64,000 nt of DNA, taken from the NCBI GenBank assembly GCA_004557125.1, contig SFET01000012.1, positions 40,668 to 104,667 on the forward strand. Direction: 5' to 3'. The notes beneath the pieces are model-generated. The model worked only from the letters and a program-made list of their open reading frames with translations. It had not been told where the DNA came from and did no database searches. Every line of letters begins with the position of its first letter. The stretch's first letter is position 1. Below are positions 43,823 through 53,058 of this stretch, in pieces. The stretch comes from Clostridiales bacterium. Lineage in GTDB: Bacteria; Bacillota; Clostridia; Christensenellales; Aristaeellaceae. The translations under genes and the position numbers were made by a program.

Positions 43823-46111
43823 ATGATGAAAAAGCTACTTTCCCTGTTGCTCTCCCTGCTGCTGGCACTCAGCGCAGCAAGCGCGCTGGCGGCAAAGGGC
43901 GACGCAAACCTGGCCATGAGCGACGACATCTACACGACCTATGGCGACGGCGTCAACGGCTGCTTCGTGATCGGGGACACGCTCTATCTCTGGGGCGGCA
44001 GCCACCTCTTCCTGTGGAAGCAGGGCGACGCCGATCTGCGCGCCCTGAAGTTCGACCCGCCCGGGGATGCAGAGGATTCGCTGCAGATCAACTACCTCTT
44101 CTGCGATGGCGAGCGCATCCTCGCCCTGTGCAGCGCCTATCTCTCCGACGATACCAGCTATCGCCTGAACCGCCTGTCCCTGATGGAGCTGACCATCGAG
44201 GGAGAGACCGTGGGCTTTCATCCGCTTCAGGATCTCCCCCTGGAGGATCTCTCAACGGACTACGGCGACGGTGAGAACCTCTACCTCATCCAGATCAACG
44301 ACATCTGCTGCATCGACGGCACGGCCTTCCTGCTGATCTATGACGATTCCGGCACGGCGCGCGTCCTGGCGCTGGATCTGGCGAGCGGCGAGACCGGCTA
44401 CCTCGACGCGGAGTATCCCTGCCAGATCGCGGCCTATGCAGACGGCGCGCTGCTCATCGAAACCTACGACTACAACGCGGGCGCATGCGAATTCCTCTCC
44501 TACGATCCGCAGAGCGAGAGCCTGACCTCCATCACCGGCCCCCTGCCGGTGGACAGCTACCGCTATTACAGCGGCATCGCATACAGCCGGGAGAGCGGCC
44601 GCCTCTTCTACACCGCCGACGGCTTCGTGATGGCCGCGCAGGACTTCGACTTTGACGCAGCGGTGCCCGTGGCCGAGTTCTCCACCATGTACGGCAGCGA
44701 CCGTTCCGGCCTGCTGCTCCCCGGAGACTACTATGTGTTCTGCAGCTACGACGTCACCTGCGTGCGCGCCACCGATCCCGACCAGCTGCCCGAAACGCGG
44801 CTGACCATCCTCAACAGCAGCTATACCAACGCCGTCTCCCGCGCCTACTACGCCTTCGGCGCGGCCCACGACGACGTCGCCGTGGTGCTGTCCCAGGACT
44901 ACCTGGAGGATTCCCAGATCATCGAGCGCATGATGAACCGGGACGCATCCGTGGACATCTACCTGCTCTCGGCGCAGTCCCAGGCCTTCGATGCGCTGTT
45001 CTCCCGGGGCTACATGGCGGAGATCGATGATCCCGAAATCCGCGCGGCCGTGGAGAAAATGTATCCCGCCGTGCAGGCGGTGCTCATGCGCGACGGCGAG
45101 GTCGTCGCCATCCCGGTGGGCGTCTACGGCTGGTCGATGGGCGTGGATACCGAGGCGCTGGCGCTGCTGGGGTTCACCCCGGAGGAGCTGCCCTCGGACT
45201 GGCTGGGCCTTCTGGACTTCCTGGAGGCGCTGCCCGAACACCTGCCCGAGGACGGCAACGTGCGCATCTTTGACGACTACATGACCCAGAAAGACTGCCG
45301 CCTGATGCTGATGGGCATGATCCTGCAGGACCACATCCTGCGCACCGGCAGCGACGGCTCCGATCCCTCCTTCGACACCCCCGCGCTGCGCGCCGTGCTG
45401 GAGAAGCTGATGCACATGGACTTTGCCAGCCTGGGCCTCAAGGAGAGCGACGAGGACGAGGACGGCGGCAGCGTCGCGGTGGAATACGCCATCACCGGCG
45501 GCCGGCGCAGCTACACCCTGCTGCAGCTGGGCTCGGGCTGCACCCTGGGCAACTTCTATTCCGGCTACGAGCCGCTGCTGCTGAGCGTGGATCCCGACGA
45601 GACGGCGCAGCTTCCGCTGGAGCTGAACATCGCCTTCATCAACCCCTTCTCGGAGCACGTCGATCTGGCGCAGGAATTCCTCCTGGAGATCATGAACTGC
45701 GCGGAGAGCGACGTATTGTACAACGTCAGCGACGAATACAACGAACCCCTGCGCAACCGGTACTACCAGCAGACCCTGGACTACTATGACAAGGCAATCG
45801 CCGATGCGAAGGCCGCGCTGGAGAAGGCCGAGCCCGTGGATCGCCCCGTGCTGGAGCAGAATCTGAAGGATCTGGAGGAGGGCCTCGCCAGCGCGGAGCA
45901 GTACTCCTGGGATATCTCGCAGGAGTCCCTCGACTGGTACCGTGCCCATGCCGGCCAGCTTGCCGTGAGCCTCTACAATCCCATTTACAGCGATGCGGGC
46001 GGAGAGATCGAGCAGCTGCTGTCCCAGTACATGGAGGGCAGAATCGACACCGACGCCTTCCTCAAGGGCGTGGACAAGAAGGTGCGCATGATGATCCTGG
46101 AGGGCAACTGA
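43823..46111 (+). CDS. Extracellular solute-binding protein with beta-propeller-like N-terminal domain
   Basis: A 762-residue exported protein: Leu-rich signal peptide (about 1-23) ending Ala-Leu-Ala, no lipobox. Residues about 30-320 consist of repeated beta strands such as 'CFVIGDTLYLWGGSHLFLWK', 'YLFCDGERILALCSAY' and 'LIYDDSGTARVLALDLASGE', resembling a beta-propeller. Residues about 330-762 look like a family-1 sugar-binding protein (alpha/beta, 'IPVGVYGWSMGVDTEALALL', 'YSGYEPLLLSVDP'). A normal binding protein has about 430 residues, so this is a fusion. Two sugar-type ABC permeases follow, after a 110-base gap with a hairpin, and are clearly its partners. The natural ligand is unknown; a glycan is likely. 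RBS AAGGAG precedes ATG. Confidence 0.78.
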   Translation: MMKKLLSLLLSLLLALSAASALAAKGDANLAMSDDIYTTYGDGVNGCFVIGDTLYLWGGSHLFLWKQGDADLRALKFDPPGDAEDSLQINYLFCDGERILALCSAYLSDDTSYRLNRLSLMELTIEGETVGFHPLQDLPLEDLSTDYGDGENLYLIQINDICCIDGTAFLLIYDDSGTARVLALDLASGETGYLDAEYPCQIAAYADGALLIETYDYNAGACEFLSYDPQSESLTSITGPLPVDSYRYYSGIAYSRESGRLFYTADGFVMAAQDFDFDAAVPVAEFSTMYGSDRSGLLLPGDYYVFCSYDVTCVRATDPDQLPETRLTILNSSYTNAVSRAYYAFGAAHDDVAVVLSQDYLEDSQIIERMMNRDASVDIYLLSAQSQAFDALFSRGYMAEIDDPEIRAAVEKMYPAVQAVLMRDGEVVAIPVGVYGWSMGVDTEALALLGFTPEELPSDWLGLLDFLEALPEHLPEDGNVRIFDDYMTQKDCRLMLMGMILQDHILRTGSDGSDPSFDTPALRAVLEKLMHMDFASLGLKESDEDEDGGSVAVEYAITGGRRSYTLLQLGSGCTLGNFYSGYEPLLLSVDPDETAQLPLELNIAFINPFSEHVDLAQEFLLEIMNCAESDVLYNVSDEYNEPLRNRYYQQTLDYYDKAIADAKAALEKAEPVDRPVLEQNLKDLEEGLASAEQYSWDISQESLDWYRAHAGQLAVSLYNPIYSDAGGEIEQLLSQYMEGRIDTDAFLKGVDKKVRMMILEGN

Positions 46112-46125
46112 TCTCTTTCCTTTCC

Positions 46126-46157
46126 CCGGGAGCCGCGCTGGAGGGCGCGGCTCCCGG
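46126..46157 (+). terminator. Long GC hairpin between binding-protein and permease genes
   Basis: A perfect 13-base stem, CCGGGAGCCGCGC and its complement, with a 6-base loop. No U tract follows, so it is more likely an mRNA-stabilising or processing hairpin that favours the upstream binding-protein message than a full stop. Confidence 0.65.
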
Positions 46158-46220
46158 CCACGCACCCGCCGGATCACCGCGATCCGCACCGGAGGAAGAA
46201 TCTCTTCAAGGAGGCGCCCC

Positions 46221-47075
46221 TTGTTTCAGCGAAAGAAAACCCTGTATCTGTTCCTGCTGCCGCCGCTGATCGGCCTCATGATCTTCTACATCGTCCCCTT
46301 CTTCGGCGGCATCTATTACAGCCTGACCGACGGCAGCTACAAAAATGCCTTCGTCGGGCTGGACAACTACATCCACATCTGGCAGAACGAAATGTTTCTG
46401 CTGGGCCTGAAGAACACGCTGATCCTGTCGCTGATCTGTGCGCCGGCGGTGTGGCTGCTGTCCTTCCTCATCGCGATGCTGCTCAACCGGCTGCGCCCCC
46501 ACGGGACGCTTCTGCGCAACAGCATCCTGCTGCCCTATCTGATGCCCGCCTCGGCGATGCTGCTGGTGTGGCTGCTGTTCTTCGATTACGGCGGCACGCT
46601 CAACCGCATCCTGCACCTGCTGGGCATGGAGCGGGTGAACTGGCTGGAGGGCGCCGCGCTGCGCGTGCCGGTGATCCTGCTGTTCATCTGGAAGAACCTG
46701 GGCTTTGCGGTGGTGCTGTTTCTCTCGGCGCTGCAGGCGGTGCCCGAGCCGCTGTACGAATACGCCCGGCTGGAGGGCGCGGGCTTCTTCCGCCAGGCCT
46801 TCTCCATCACGCTGCCGCTGATCTCCCCCACGGCCTTCCTGGTGATCATCCTCGAATGGATCAGCGCCTTCAAGATCTTCCGCGAGGTCTACTTCATCGG
46901 CGGCGCCTATCCCGACAATTCCGTCTACACCCTGCAGAATTACATGAACAACATGTACAACAAGCTGAACTACCAGAACGTCACCACGGCGGCGTATAGC
47001 TTCGCGCTGATCGTGTTCGTGCTGTTCGGCGTGCTGTTCTTCCTGCAGAACCGCACGCAGCGGAATCTGAAGTGA
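46221..47075 (+). CDS. Sugar ABC transporter permease (MalF/UgpA-like)
   Basis: A 284-residue permease of the binding-protein-dependent family (BPD_transp_1) with six helices. The EAA loop that contacts the ATPase reads 'YEYARLEGAGFFRQAFSITL', and 'MIFYIVPFFGGIYYSLTDG' is the typical first helix. The start codon is TTG at 46221, 5 bases after an AAGGAGGC site. It works with the next permease and the binding protein before it. No ATPase gene is nearby; clostridial systems of this family often share one MsmK-like ATPase encoded elsewhere. Confidence 0.9.
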   Translation: MFQRKKTLYLFLLPPLIGLMIFYIVPFFGGIYYSLTDGSYKNAFVGLDNYIHIWQNEMFLLGLKNTLILSLICAPAVWLLSFLIAMLLNRLRPHGTLLRNSILLPYLMPASAMLLVWLLFFDYGGTLNRILHLLGMERVNWLEGAALRVPVILLFIWKNLGFAVVLFLSALQAVPEPLYEYARLEGAGFFRQAFSITLPLISPTAFLVIILEWISAFKIFREVYFIGGAYPDNSVYTLQNYMNNMYNKLNYQNVTTAAYSFALIVFVLFGVLFFLQNRTQRNLK

Positions 47076-47087
47076 GGGGGCGGCCGC

Positions 47088-47951
47088 ATGAGACACACAA
47101 ACCGTCCCCGCCGTCACCTGCTGGCCCGCTTTCTGCTGCTGGTGCTGGCGCTGGTAATCCTGCTGCCGGTGATCGTCACCGCACTCTACTCCTTCTTCTC
47201 CCCGGAGGAGATCCGCGCCTTCATGGAGAGCCGCGGTTCCTACGATGCCACCGCATGGATGGAAACCCGCCTGAGCCCGCGCATGTTCTCCCTGAGCCAG
47301 TACTGGAAGGTGCTGGTGGTGGACACCTCGGTTCTGCACATGTTCGCCATGTCGGTATTCTACACGGTGATGATCCTGCTGGGCCAGGCGGTGTTCGTGC
47401 CGATGCTGGCCTACGCGCTGAGCCGCTTCCGCTTCCGGGGCCGCAATATCATCTTCATGGCGATCCTGCTGCTGATGCTGCTGCCCTATCAGGTCACGAT
47501 GGTGCCCAACGTGCTGACGCTGCGGCGCATGGGCCTGATGAACACGGTCTGGGCGGTGATCCTGCCGATGTGGTTTGCGCCGTTCTACGTGTTTTTGCTG
47601 CGCCAGTTCATGGCCAGCCTGCCGGGCGAGCTCTTCGAGGCCGCCCAGGTGGACGGCGCCGGAACGATCCGCTGCTACTTCCACATCGCGCTGCCGGTGT
47701 GCCGGCCGGCCATCGGCGCGGCGCTGGCGCTGTCCTTCGCGGACTGCTGGAACCTGGTGGAGCAGCCCATGACCTACCTGGGCCAGAGAGCCGACCTGCA
47801 GCCGCTTTCGGTGATGTTCAACCAGCTGGTGGGCGAGAGCACCGGCGTGGAGTTCGCCGGCGCGGTGATCTACATCCTTCCGGCGCTGTTTGTCTACCTC
47901 TACTTCCTGGAGGACATCCTCTCGGGCATCCAGCTGACGGAATTGAAATAG
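47088..47951 (+). CDS. Sugar ABC transporter permease (MalG-like)
   Basis: A 287-residue partner permease: six helices, with 'FVPMLAYALSRFRFRGRN' and the EAA loop 'LFEAAQVDGAGTIRCYFHIA'. It begins 12 bases after the first permease. The long loop between helices 1 and 2 (about residues 43-85) is larger than usual in MalG-type proteins and lies on the outside, which may reflect contact with the large binding protein. The last helix ends 'EDILSGIQLTELK'. A 84-base gap follows before the adaptor gene. Confidence 0.9.
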   Translation: MRHTNRPRRHLLARFLLLVLALVILLPVIVTALYSFFSPEEIRAFMESRGSYDATAWMETRLSPRMFSLSQYWKVLVVDTSVLHMFAMSVFYTVMILLGQAVFVPMLAYALSRFRFRGRNIIFMAILLLMLLPYQVTMVPNVLTLRRMGLMNTVWAVILPMWFAPFYVFLLRQFMASLPGELFEAAQVDGAGTIRCYFHIALPVCRPAIGAALALSFADCWNLVEQPMTYLGQRADLQPLSVMFNQLVGESTGVEFAGAVIYILPALFVYLYFLEDILSGIQLTELK

Positions 47952-48035
47952 GTGGACGGGGGATCAGGCTCCCCACGGAATCCCCGCGCGGTGCATCCGC
48001 GCCTGAAACGCTCACAAAACAGGAGTTGCTGCTAT

Positions 48036-49370
48036 ATGAAGCTGAAGAAAATCGCCCTGCGCGGGCTGATCGGCGTCGCGGTGCTGGTGGCGCTGTGCAT
48101 GTTCTTTTCCGGCACCATTGAAAACATCACCACGCCCAAGGTGAAGCTGGCCAAGCCCTCCCGCGGCAAGCTGGTGGAGAAGCTGGAGCTCAACGCCGCG
48201 CTGGCCTATCCCGATGTGGAGGAGATGCGCCTGAGCCTGCCCGCCGGGCAGACGCTCACCATCAATCGGGTGAACGTGCGGCCGGGCTATGCGGTCAAGG
48301 CCGGCGACGTGGTGCTCGAGGCCAGCGTCACCGGCTGCGAGGCCGCCGCCGAGCAGGCGCAGAGCGAATACGACGCGGCACTGGACGCGCTGATGGAGAT
48401 CGACCGCAAGGGCGAGGGCCTGACATTGCGCCGCAGCGACCAGGCCTATGCCGACGCCTATGCCGCCCTGCGCGCCGCCGCCCGGGAGACTGCCCGCAAG
48501 AAGACCGAAATGGACGTGCTGCTGCGCGAGGAGAAGCTGAGCTACACCGACTCCGGCTATCCCGGCGGCGCGGACGAAACCACCATCGCCGCCATCGACG
48601 CCTACCGCGCAGCGCTGTCCACCCAGGACGAGGCCCAGGCGGACTTCAACCGCGCGGCGCGCTACGGCGTGGACGACGCCGTCTGGAGCTACATTTCCGA
48701 GCGCCAGAGCGCCCAGGAGAAGCTGACTGACTGCGCCGAAAAGCTGGTCGAGCTGGAGGAGCTGCGCCGCAGCGCCGCGGCCATCCGTGCGCCCCGGGAC
48801 GGCGTGATCGCGGAGGTCAATCTCAAGCAGGGCGATTCCTACGACGGCAGCGCCGCCCTCTACACCCTCACCGCCGAGGGCGCTTCCCCCGTGCTGCGCG
48901 CCGACCTCACCGGCGTGGACCGGGCCATCGCTGAGGGCATGGACGTCACCATCGCCACCGACGGCGAGGGCGTGGCGGCGAAGGTCACGTCTCTGGGCTT
49001 CAGTGAGGGTGGCATGCGCTGCGCCGATGTGGCCGTTACGGATGCGGTCGTCAAGGCCTTCGGCAGCCTGTACAGCCTGTCGCTGAGCCCCGTGAAGCTG
49101 ACCATCCTGTTCAAATCCGCCGAGAGCAGCTGCCTGCTGCCGGCATCGGCGGTGCGCGGCAGCGGAGACAAGCGCTATGTCTATGCCGTCAACGAGCGCA
49201 CCACCACCTTTGGCAAGAAGAAGCTGTCGCTTTCCAAAATGGACGTCACCGTGATTGCCGAGGCGGACGGCGTAGCCTCCATCCAGGAGGATCTGAGCTA
49301 CTACCAGCTCGCCTATATGGAGGATCGTCCCCTGCGCGACGGGGCCGATGTGATGGAATATGCGCAGTAA
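48036..49370 (+). CDS. Membrane-fusion (HlyD/RND adaptor-like) protein
   Basis: A 444-residue adaptor. One N-terminal transmembrane helix (about 9-29), then a lipoyl-like half ('LTINRVNVRPGYAVKAGDVV'), a long alpha-helical hairpin or coiled coil (about 105-235, rich in Ala, Glu and Arg), the second lipoyl half ('IRAPRDGVIAEVNLKQGDSY'), and beta domains. This is the architecture of MacA/HlyD-type adaptors that link an inner-membrane pump to the exterior. The next gene overlaps its end by 11 bases and encodes an FtsX/MacB-like membrane protein. A start at 48036, with an AGGAG site, keeps the helix at the N-terminus. Confidence 0.85.
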   Translation: MKLKKIALRGLIGVAVLVALCMFFSGTIENITTPKVKLAKPSRGKLVEKLELNAALAYPDVEEMRLSLPAGQTLTINRVNVRPGYAVKAGDVVLEASVTGCEAAAEQAQSEYDAALDALMEIDRKGEGLTLRRSDQAYADAYAALRAAARETARKKTEMDVLLREEKLSYTDSGYPGGADETTIAAIDAYRAALSTQDEAQADFNRAARYGVDDAVWSYISERQSAQEKLTDCAEKLVELEELRRSAAAIRAPRDGVIAEVNLKQGDSYDGSAALYTLTAEGASPVLRADLTGVDRAIAEGMDVTIATDGEGVAAKVTSLGFSEGGMRCADVAVTDAVVKAFGSLYSLSLSPVKLTILFKSAESSCLLPASAVRGSGDKRYVYAVNERTTTFGKKKLSLSKMDVTVIAEADGVASIQEDLSYYQLAYMEDRPLRDGADVMEYAQ

Positions 49371-50562
49371 TTCGCCCGTCCGGCCCCGCCGCTTCTCCGC
49401 CGCGGCGCGGCTGCTGTTGCTCGCGGGCATCCTGCTGCAGCTGGCGGCCTGTCTCGCCCTCCTGCCCGGAGAAAACCTGCTGGAATACGCCGTCTGCGCC
49501 CCTGACGTCACCCGCACGAAGAATCCCGACGGCTCGGGCGAGGTGCAGATTGAAACCGGCCTGGAGGAGCGCATCCAGGCGCGCAGCGAGGTGCAGTCCC
49601 AGCTGAGCGACGGCCTCGCGGCCCTCTCCTGCAGCGGCGTCAAATGCGGCTTCCCAGTCTCCGGCAACGGAAACGACGCGGTAGCCACGCTGCAGGCGGT
49701 GGATCAGTGCTTTGCGGAAACCTGCCCCCGGCCGCTGCTTGAGGGGCGCTGGATGGACGCGGGCGAGCTGAAGTCCGGCGCGCGCGTTGCCGTGCTGGAC
49801 GGCGATCTGGCCTTCAAGCTGTTCGGCTCCGATTCCCCACTGGAGCGCAGCGTGCGCATCGGCGACGTGGATTACCGCATCATCGGCACCGCGCGCCACC
49901 GCCGCAGCGTGGGTTCGCCGGACGAATACGGCGTCTACATCCCCCTGGCGGCCATCGCGGCCCAGGGCCTGCAGCTGGACACGCTGACCATGTACGCCCT
50001 GCCCCTCTCGGCAAGCGGCATGGAGCAGAGCTTTCGCAGCGCCATGGAGAGCGCATGGGGGCCGGGCAGCTTTTACAGCCTGCGCAGACAGATCATGGGC
50101 GGCCTGTTGCTCACGCGCCTGCTCCTCTTCGCCCTGGGCATGGGCATCCTGCTGCGGCTGTTCGGGCGCCTGCGCGCACTGGGCCGCCGCTTCCGCGAAC
50201 AGATCGCCGCGATGCATGCGCGCAGCTACGCACGGGATTATCTCCTTCCCTCTGCGGCGCGGATCCTGCTTCTGATCTGCGCTGCGGCGCTGCTGCTGGG
50301 CGCGGCCTATGCGCTGCTGTGCTTCCTGATCGAGCCGGTGTACACCTTCACCGAGTGGGTTCCGGAATCCCTTGTGGAGCTCTCGGCGCTACGCAAGCTG
50401 TTCTGGGAGCGCGTCTCGGCGGCGGCGCGGCCGGTGCGCATCGTCACGCAGGATGTGGCGCGCATCTCCTACTGGAGCAAGCTGGCGCGGCTGGGCGCGG
50501 TGCTGACGCTGCTGGGCTGCGCGTCGGGGCGCAATTCTCCCGGCACAAGGCGCAATACGTAG
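49360..50562 (+). CDS. FtsX/MacB-like ABC transporter permease subunit
   Basis: A 400-residue membrane protein: first transmembrane helix (about 17-38), a large extracytoplasmic domain (about 45-235) with MacB-core-like elements ('RVAVLDGDLAFKLFGSDSPL', 'ERSVRIGDVDYRIIGTARHR'), then three helices (about 248-270, 297-325, 375-390). This is the layout of MacB/LolC-type ABC3 permeases. The ATPase that normally accompanies them is not encoded in the block. The C-terminus after the last helix is short and Arg-rich and may be truncated. It overlaps the adaptor gene by 11 bases, so both are parts of one export complex. Confidence 0.78.
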   Translation: MRSNSPVRPRRFSAAARLLLLAGILLQLAACLALLPGENLLEYAVCAPDVTRTKNPDGSGEVQIETGLEERIQARSEVQSQLSDGLAALSCSGVKCGFPVSGNGNDAVATLQAVDQCFAETCPRPLLEGRWMDAGELKSGARVAVLDGDLAFKLFGSDSPLERSVRIGDVDYRIIGTARHRRSVGSPDEYGVYIPLAAIAAQGLQLDTLTMYALPLSASGMEQSFRSAMESAWGPGSFYSLRRQIMGGLLLTRLLLFALGMGILLRLFGRLRALGRRFREQIAAMHARSYARDYLLPSAARILLLICAAALLLGAAYALLCFLIEPVYTFTEWVPESLVELSALRKLFWERVSAAARPVRIVTQDVARISYWSKLARLGAVLTLLGCASGRNSPGTRRNT

Positions 50563-50675
50563 TTCTCCTTCCGCACCCGACATCCGTTCCGCAAGTACGG
50601 TTTCCCAAAAACAACGCGTCTCCTCGCCAAATCATCGGCGAGGGGACGCTGTTCTCTGCCCTGCGGCGACGCCGC

Positions 50676-50891
50676 TCAGGCCTTCCTGTGGTGCGCGGCG
50701 TGATCCTTGAGCCAGGCCTGCCGCAGCTTCTCCAGCAGCTCGTTCAGCTGCGCCTGCTCATCCGGGGTCAGCGCGGCAAGGATCCCGTTCTCATCGCCGC
50801 CGTGCTCCTGCATCTTTTCGCTCTTGTGCTCCGCGATCTGGCCGCACAGCGAGAGCAGATTGACCAGAGGCTGTTTGCTGTTGGACTTCAT
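50676..50891 (-). CDS. Small helical hypothetical protein
   Basis: A 71-residue, highly charged protein with two or three predicted helices ('LTPDEQAQLNELLEKLRQAW') and a single Cys (about residue 16). The pattern resembles the tail of small MarR-associated or 'linker' proteins, but I assign no family. It has a good GGGAGGAAAC ribosome binding site before the ATG at 50891 and lies alone between the FtsX-like gene and tRNA-Ala. The GC content is similar to its neighbours. Function unknown. Confidence 0.6.
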   Translation of the reverse strand: MKSNSKQPLVNLLSLCGQIAEHKSEKMQEHGGDENGILAALTPDEQAQLNELLEKLRQAWLKDHAAHHRKA

Positions 50892-50988
50892 ATCTGTTTC
50901 CTCCCTTGAAATGCGATCGGGAATACCGGCGATGTTCCCGCACCGCCGGCGCGCGCAGCTTCATCCGGCCGCCGTTCCCGTCAATTTG

Positions 50989-51025
50989 AAAAAAACGCCT
51001 TGCAAGCATTTCTGCCTGCAAGGCG
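50989..51025 (-). terminator. Terminator of tRNA-Ala
   Basis: On the minus strand CGCCTTGCA (51025-51017) pairs with TGCAAGGCG (51004-50996), a 9-base stem, followed by seven T. It starts 11 bases after the tRNA. Confidence 0.88.
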
Positions 51026-51035
51026 CCATTTGTGG

Positions 51036-51108
51036 TGGAGCATAGGGGATTCGAACCCCTGACCTCAACGATGCGAACGTTGCGCGCTACCAACTGTGCT
51101 AATGCCCC
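51036..51108 (-). tRNA. tRNA-Ala, anticodon CGC
   Basis: A 73-base cloverleaf on the minus strand. Acceptor stem GGGGCAT/ATGCTCC, D-arm with AGTTGGTAG, anticodon stem CAACG/CGTTG with loop TTCGCAT (anticodon CGC, reads GCG), T-arm GGGGTTCGAATCCCC. No CCA is encoded. The presence of a CGC-anticodon tRNA fits the very GC-rich codon use of the genes around it. Confidence 0.95.
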
Positions 51109-51340
51109 GCGTATGATCGGTGGTTTTGTGGCGGACTCGCACCGCGCCGGACGCAGTGGGAACCGTCGTTCCACCATCTGATATCCGTCCGTGTTTTGCA
51201 AGCATCATGTTCGAACCAAACTTGCAGAGCATATTATACCACGCGTTTTCCCGGATTGCAAGGGTTGTTTGTGTAAATTTATTGCGGAATGTTCAGTTTT
51301 TCCATCGGTTCCGCTGGCAGGACTTGCCGCCGCTTTTTCC

Positions 51341-51369
51341 TTGACAGGGCCCGGTTCATCGAATAAAAT
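51341..51369 (+). promoter_or_regulatory. Promoter of the repeat-domain surface protein gene
   Basis: TTGACA (51341-51346), 17-base spacer, TAAAAT (51364-51369). The 230 bases to its left, after the tRNA, hold no other feature I recognise. Confidence 0.75.
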
Positions 51370-51407
51370 AGAATCAGGATAATACTGCACATGAGGTGCA
51401 CCACCGG

Positions 51408-53057
51408 ATGCTTCGACGAATCACAATGCGAATCTGCGCGCTTCTGCTGTGCCTGGCTGCGATGGGACTCTGCCCGTCGGCCGGTGGACGGCTGTTTGCG
51501 CTGCCCGCAGCGCTGGCCGAGGAGGCGCCGCTGCTGGAGATCCAGATGCGCGCAAAGCCCGCGGAGCTGGTGGAACCCGGCGACGTGACACTGAGCTTCA
51601 CCATCGAAAACAGCTCGCAAACGGACGCCCAGAACGTGTACCTCTCCTCCTCGGACGGCCTGCTCTCCGAGCCCATCGGACAGATCAGCGCCGGGGATTC
51701 CCAAGTCTTTACCCGCACCCACAGCGTGACCCAGGCGGAGCTGGACGCGGGCGAGATCGTCTATACCGTCAGCCATGACGACCCCGACGACGCCCAGCGC
51801 AAGGTCAATTACACCGTACGCGCCGCCATCGTCCAGAGCGACAAGCATCCCCAGGTGGAGTTCACCCGGCAGTTCTCCAGCCGCTACTTCGTGCCCGGCG
51901 ACACCGTGACCATCACCTATCGCGTGCGCAACAGCGGCAACGTGGCCCTCAATTCCCTGCGGGTGCAGGATTCCCTGGGCGATTTCACCGGCCGCGTGGA
52001 CCTGCTGGACGTGGGCGAGAGCCGCACGCTGATCAGCCGCGTGACGCTGACGGAGGCGGTGGTCTCCGCGCCGACGCTGACCTACGTGGTGGACGCTCTG
52101 GACGGTCAGAGCTTCAGCCGCAGCCTGAGCGAAGCGGCCATTCAGCCGGCACAGCCGAAGATCGAGGCCCTGCTGTCGGCGGACTACTCCGCATTCTCCA
52201 ATGACACCGCCGAGGTGGTGCTGCTGCTGACGAACACCGGCAACGTGAACTTCCTGAACGTGTGCGTCACCGACGACATCTATGGCGGCGTGATCGCCGA
52301 CGAGGTGCAGGTGGCCACGGGGTCGGATCCGGTGGAGATCAGCCGCAGCTATCCGGTGCGCGGCGACGGCAGCTTCCGCTGGCGGATCACGGGCATGAGC
52401 GCGGCGGGCGACCGCTTCGAGCTGCTGACCGAAACGCTGCATCTTCCCGCCCGGACCATCGAGGTGCTGGACGACGTGCTGCTGCAGGCCACGGCCGCCA
52501 CGCCCCGCATTCGCCGCGGCGGCGTCGTGCCGGTGCAGATCCACATCGAAAATGACGGCGATGCGGACGTGACCGACGTGGTCCTCAGCGAGGCCGGCCT
52601 GGGTGTGCTGCGCTCCTTCGCCATCGTGCCCGCGGGCGACGCCCTGGATTGCACGGTGGAGCTGGATGTGCGTGAGAGCAGCCAGTACAGCTTCCACGTG
52701 CAGTACACCGATGCGGAGGGCTGGCAGGGAAGCGCCGACAGCGCAATCGTGGACGTGACCATCGCCGCCGACGGCGTGCTGCCGGAGGGCGCGAAGGCCA
52801 GCTTCATCGAATTCACCGGCAATTCCATCAAGATCGGCGGGAGCGCACTGTTCGCGGTGCTGATGGTCGCCGGCTGCGTGGTGCTGGTGGTGCTGGTGGT
52901 CATCCTGGCAGTGGCCTCCCACCGTGCGCGCATGGAGCGGCAGCTGCGCATCGCCGAGGAGAAGGCCAAGCGCAAGGAGAGCGCGGGCAAGTCCCGCAAA
53001 AACGGCAAGCGTCCAGCGAAGCCGGACGCGAAAAAGACGGACAAGGACGGCAAATAA
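51408..53057 (+). CDS. Membrane-anchored protein with tandem CARDB/DUF11-like beta domains
   Basis: A protein of about 549 residues. Signal peptide (about 1-35), then at least three repeated immunoglobulin-like domains of 90-100 residues with the recurrent 'VTLSFTIENSSQTDAQNVYL', 'VTITYRVRNSGNVALNSLRV' and 'AEVVLLLTNTGNVNFLNVCV' strands; these repeats resemble CARDB or COG1361 domains. Then a transmembrane helix (about 477-502) and a very basic Lys/Arg-rich tail in the cytoplasm. It probably acts as a rigid stalk or binding protein on the surface. ATG 51408 has a GAGG site at a long spacing; ATG 51426 is an alternative. It is preceded by its own promoter and followed by DUF2461. Confidence 0.8.
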   Translation: MLRRITMRICALLLCLAAMGLCPSAGGRLFALPAALAEEAPLLEIQMRAKPAELVEPGDVTLSFTIENSSQTDAQNVYLSSSDGLLSEPIGQISAGDSQVFTRTHSVTQAELDAGEIVYTVSHDDPDDAQRKVNYTVRAAIVQSDKHPQVEFTRQFSSRYFVPGDTVTITYRVRNSGNVALNSLRVQDSLGDFTGRVDLLDVGESRTLISRVTLTEAVVSAPTLTYVVDALDGQSFSRSLSEAAIQPAQPKIEALLSADYSAFSNDTAEVVLLLTNTGNVNFLNVCVTDDIYGGVIADEVQVATGSDPVEISRSYPVRGDGSFRWRITGMSAAGDRFELLTETLHLPARTIEVLDDVLLQATAATPRIRRGGVVPVQIHIENDGDADVTDVVLSEAGLGVLRSFAIVPAGDALDCTVELDVRESSQYSFHVQYTDAEGWQGSADSAIVDVTIAADGVLPEGAKASFIEFTGNSIKIGGSALFAVLMVAGCVVLVVLVVILAVASHRARMERQLRIAEEKAKRKESAGKSRKNGKRPAKPDAKKTDKDGK

Positions 53058-53058
53058 G

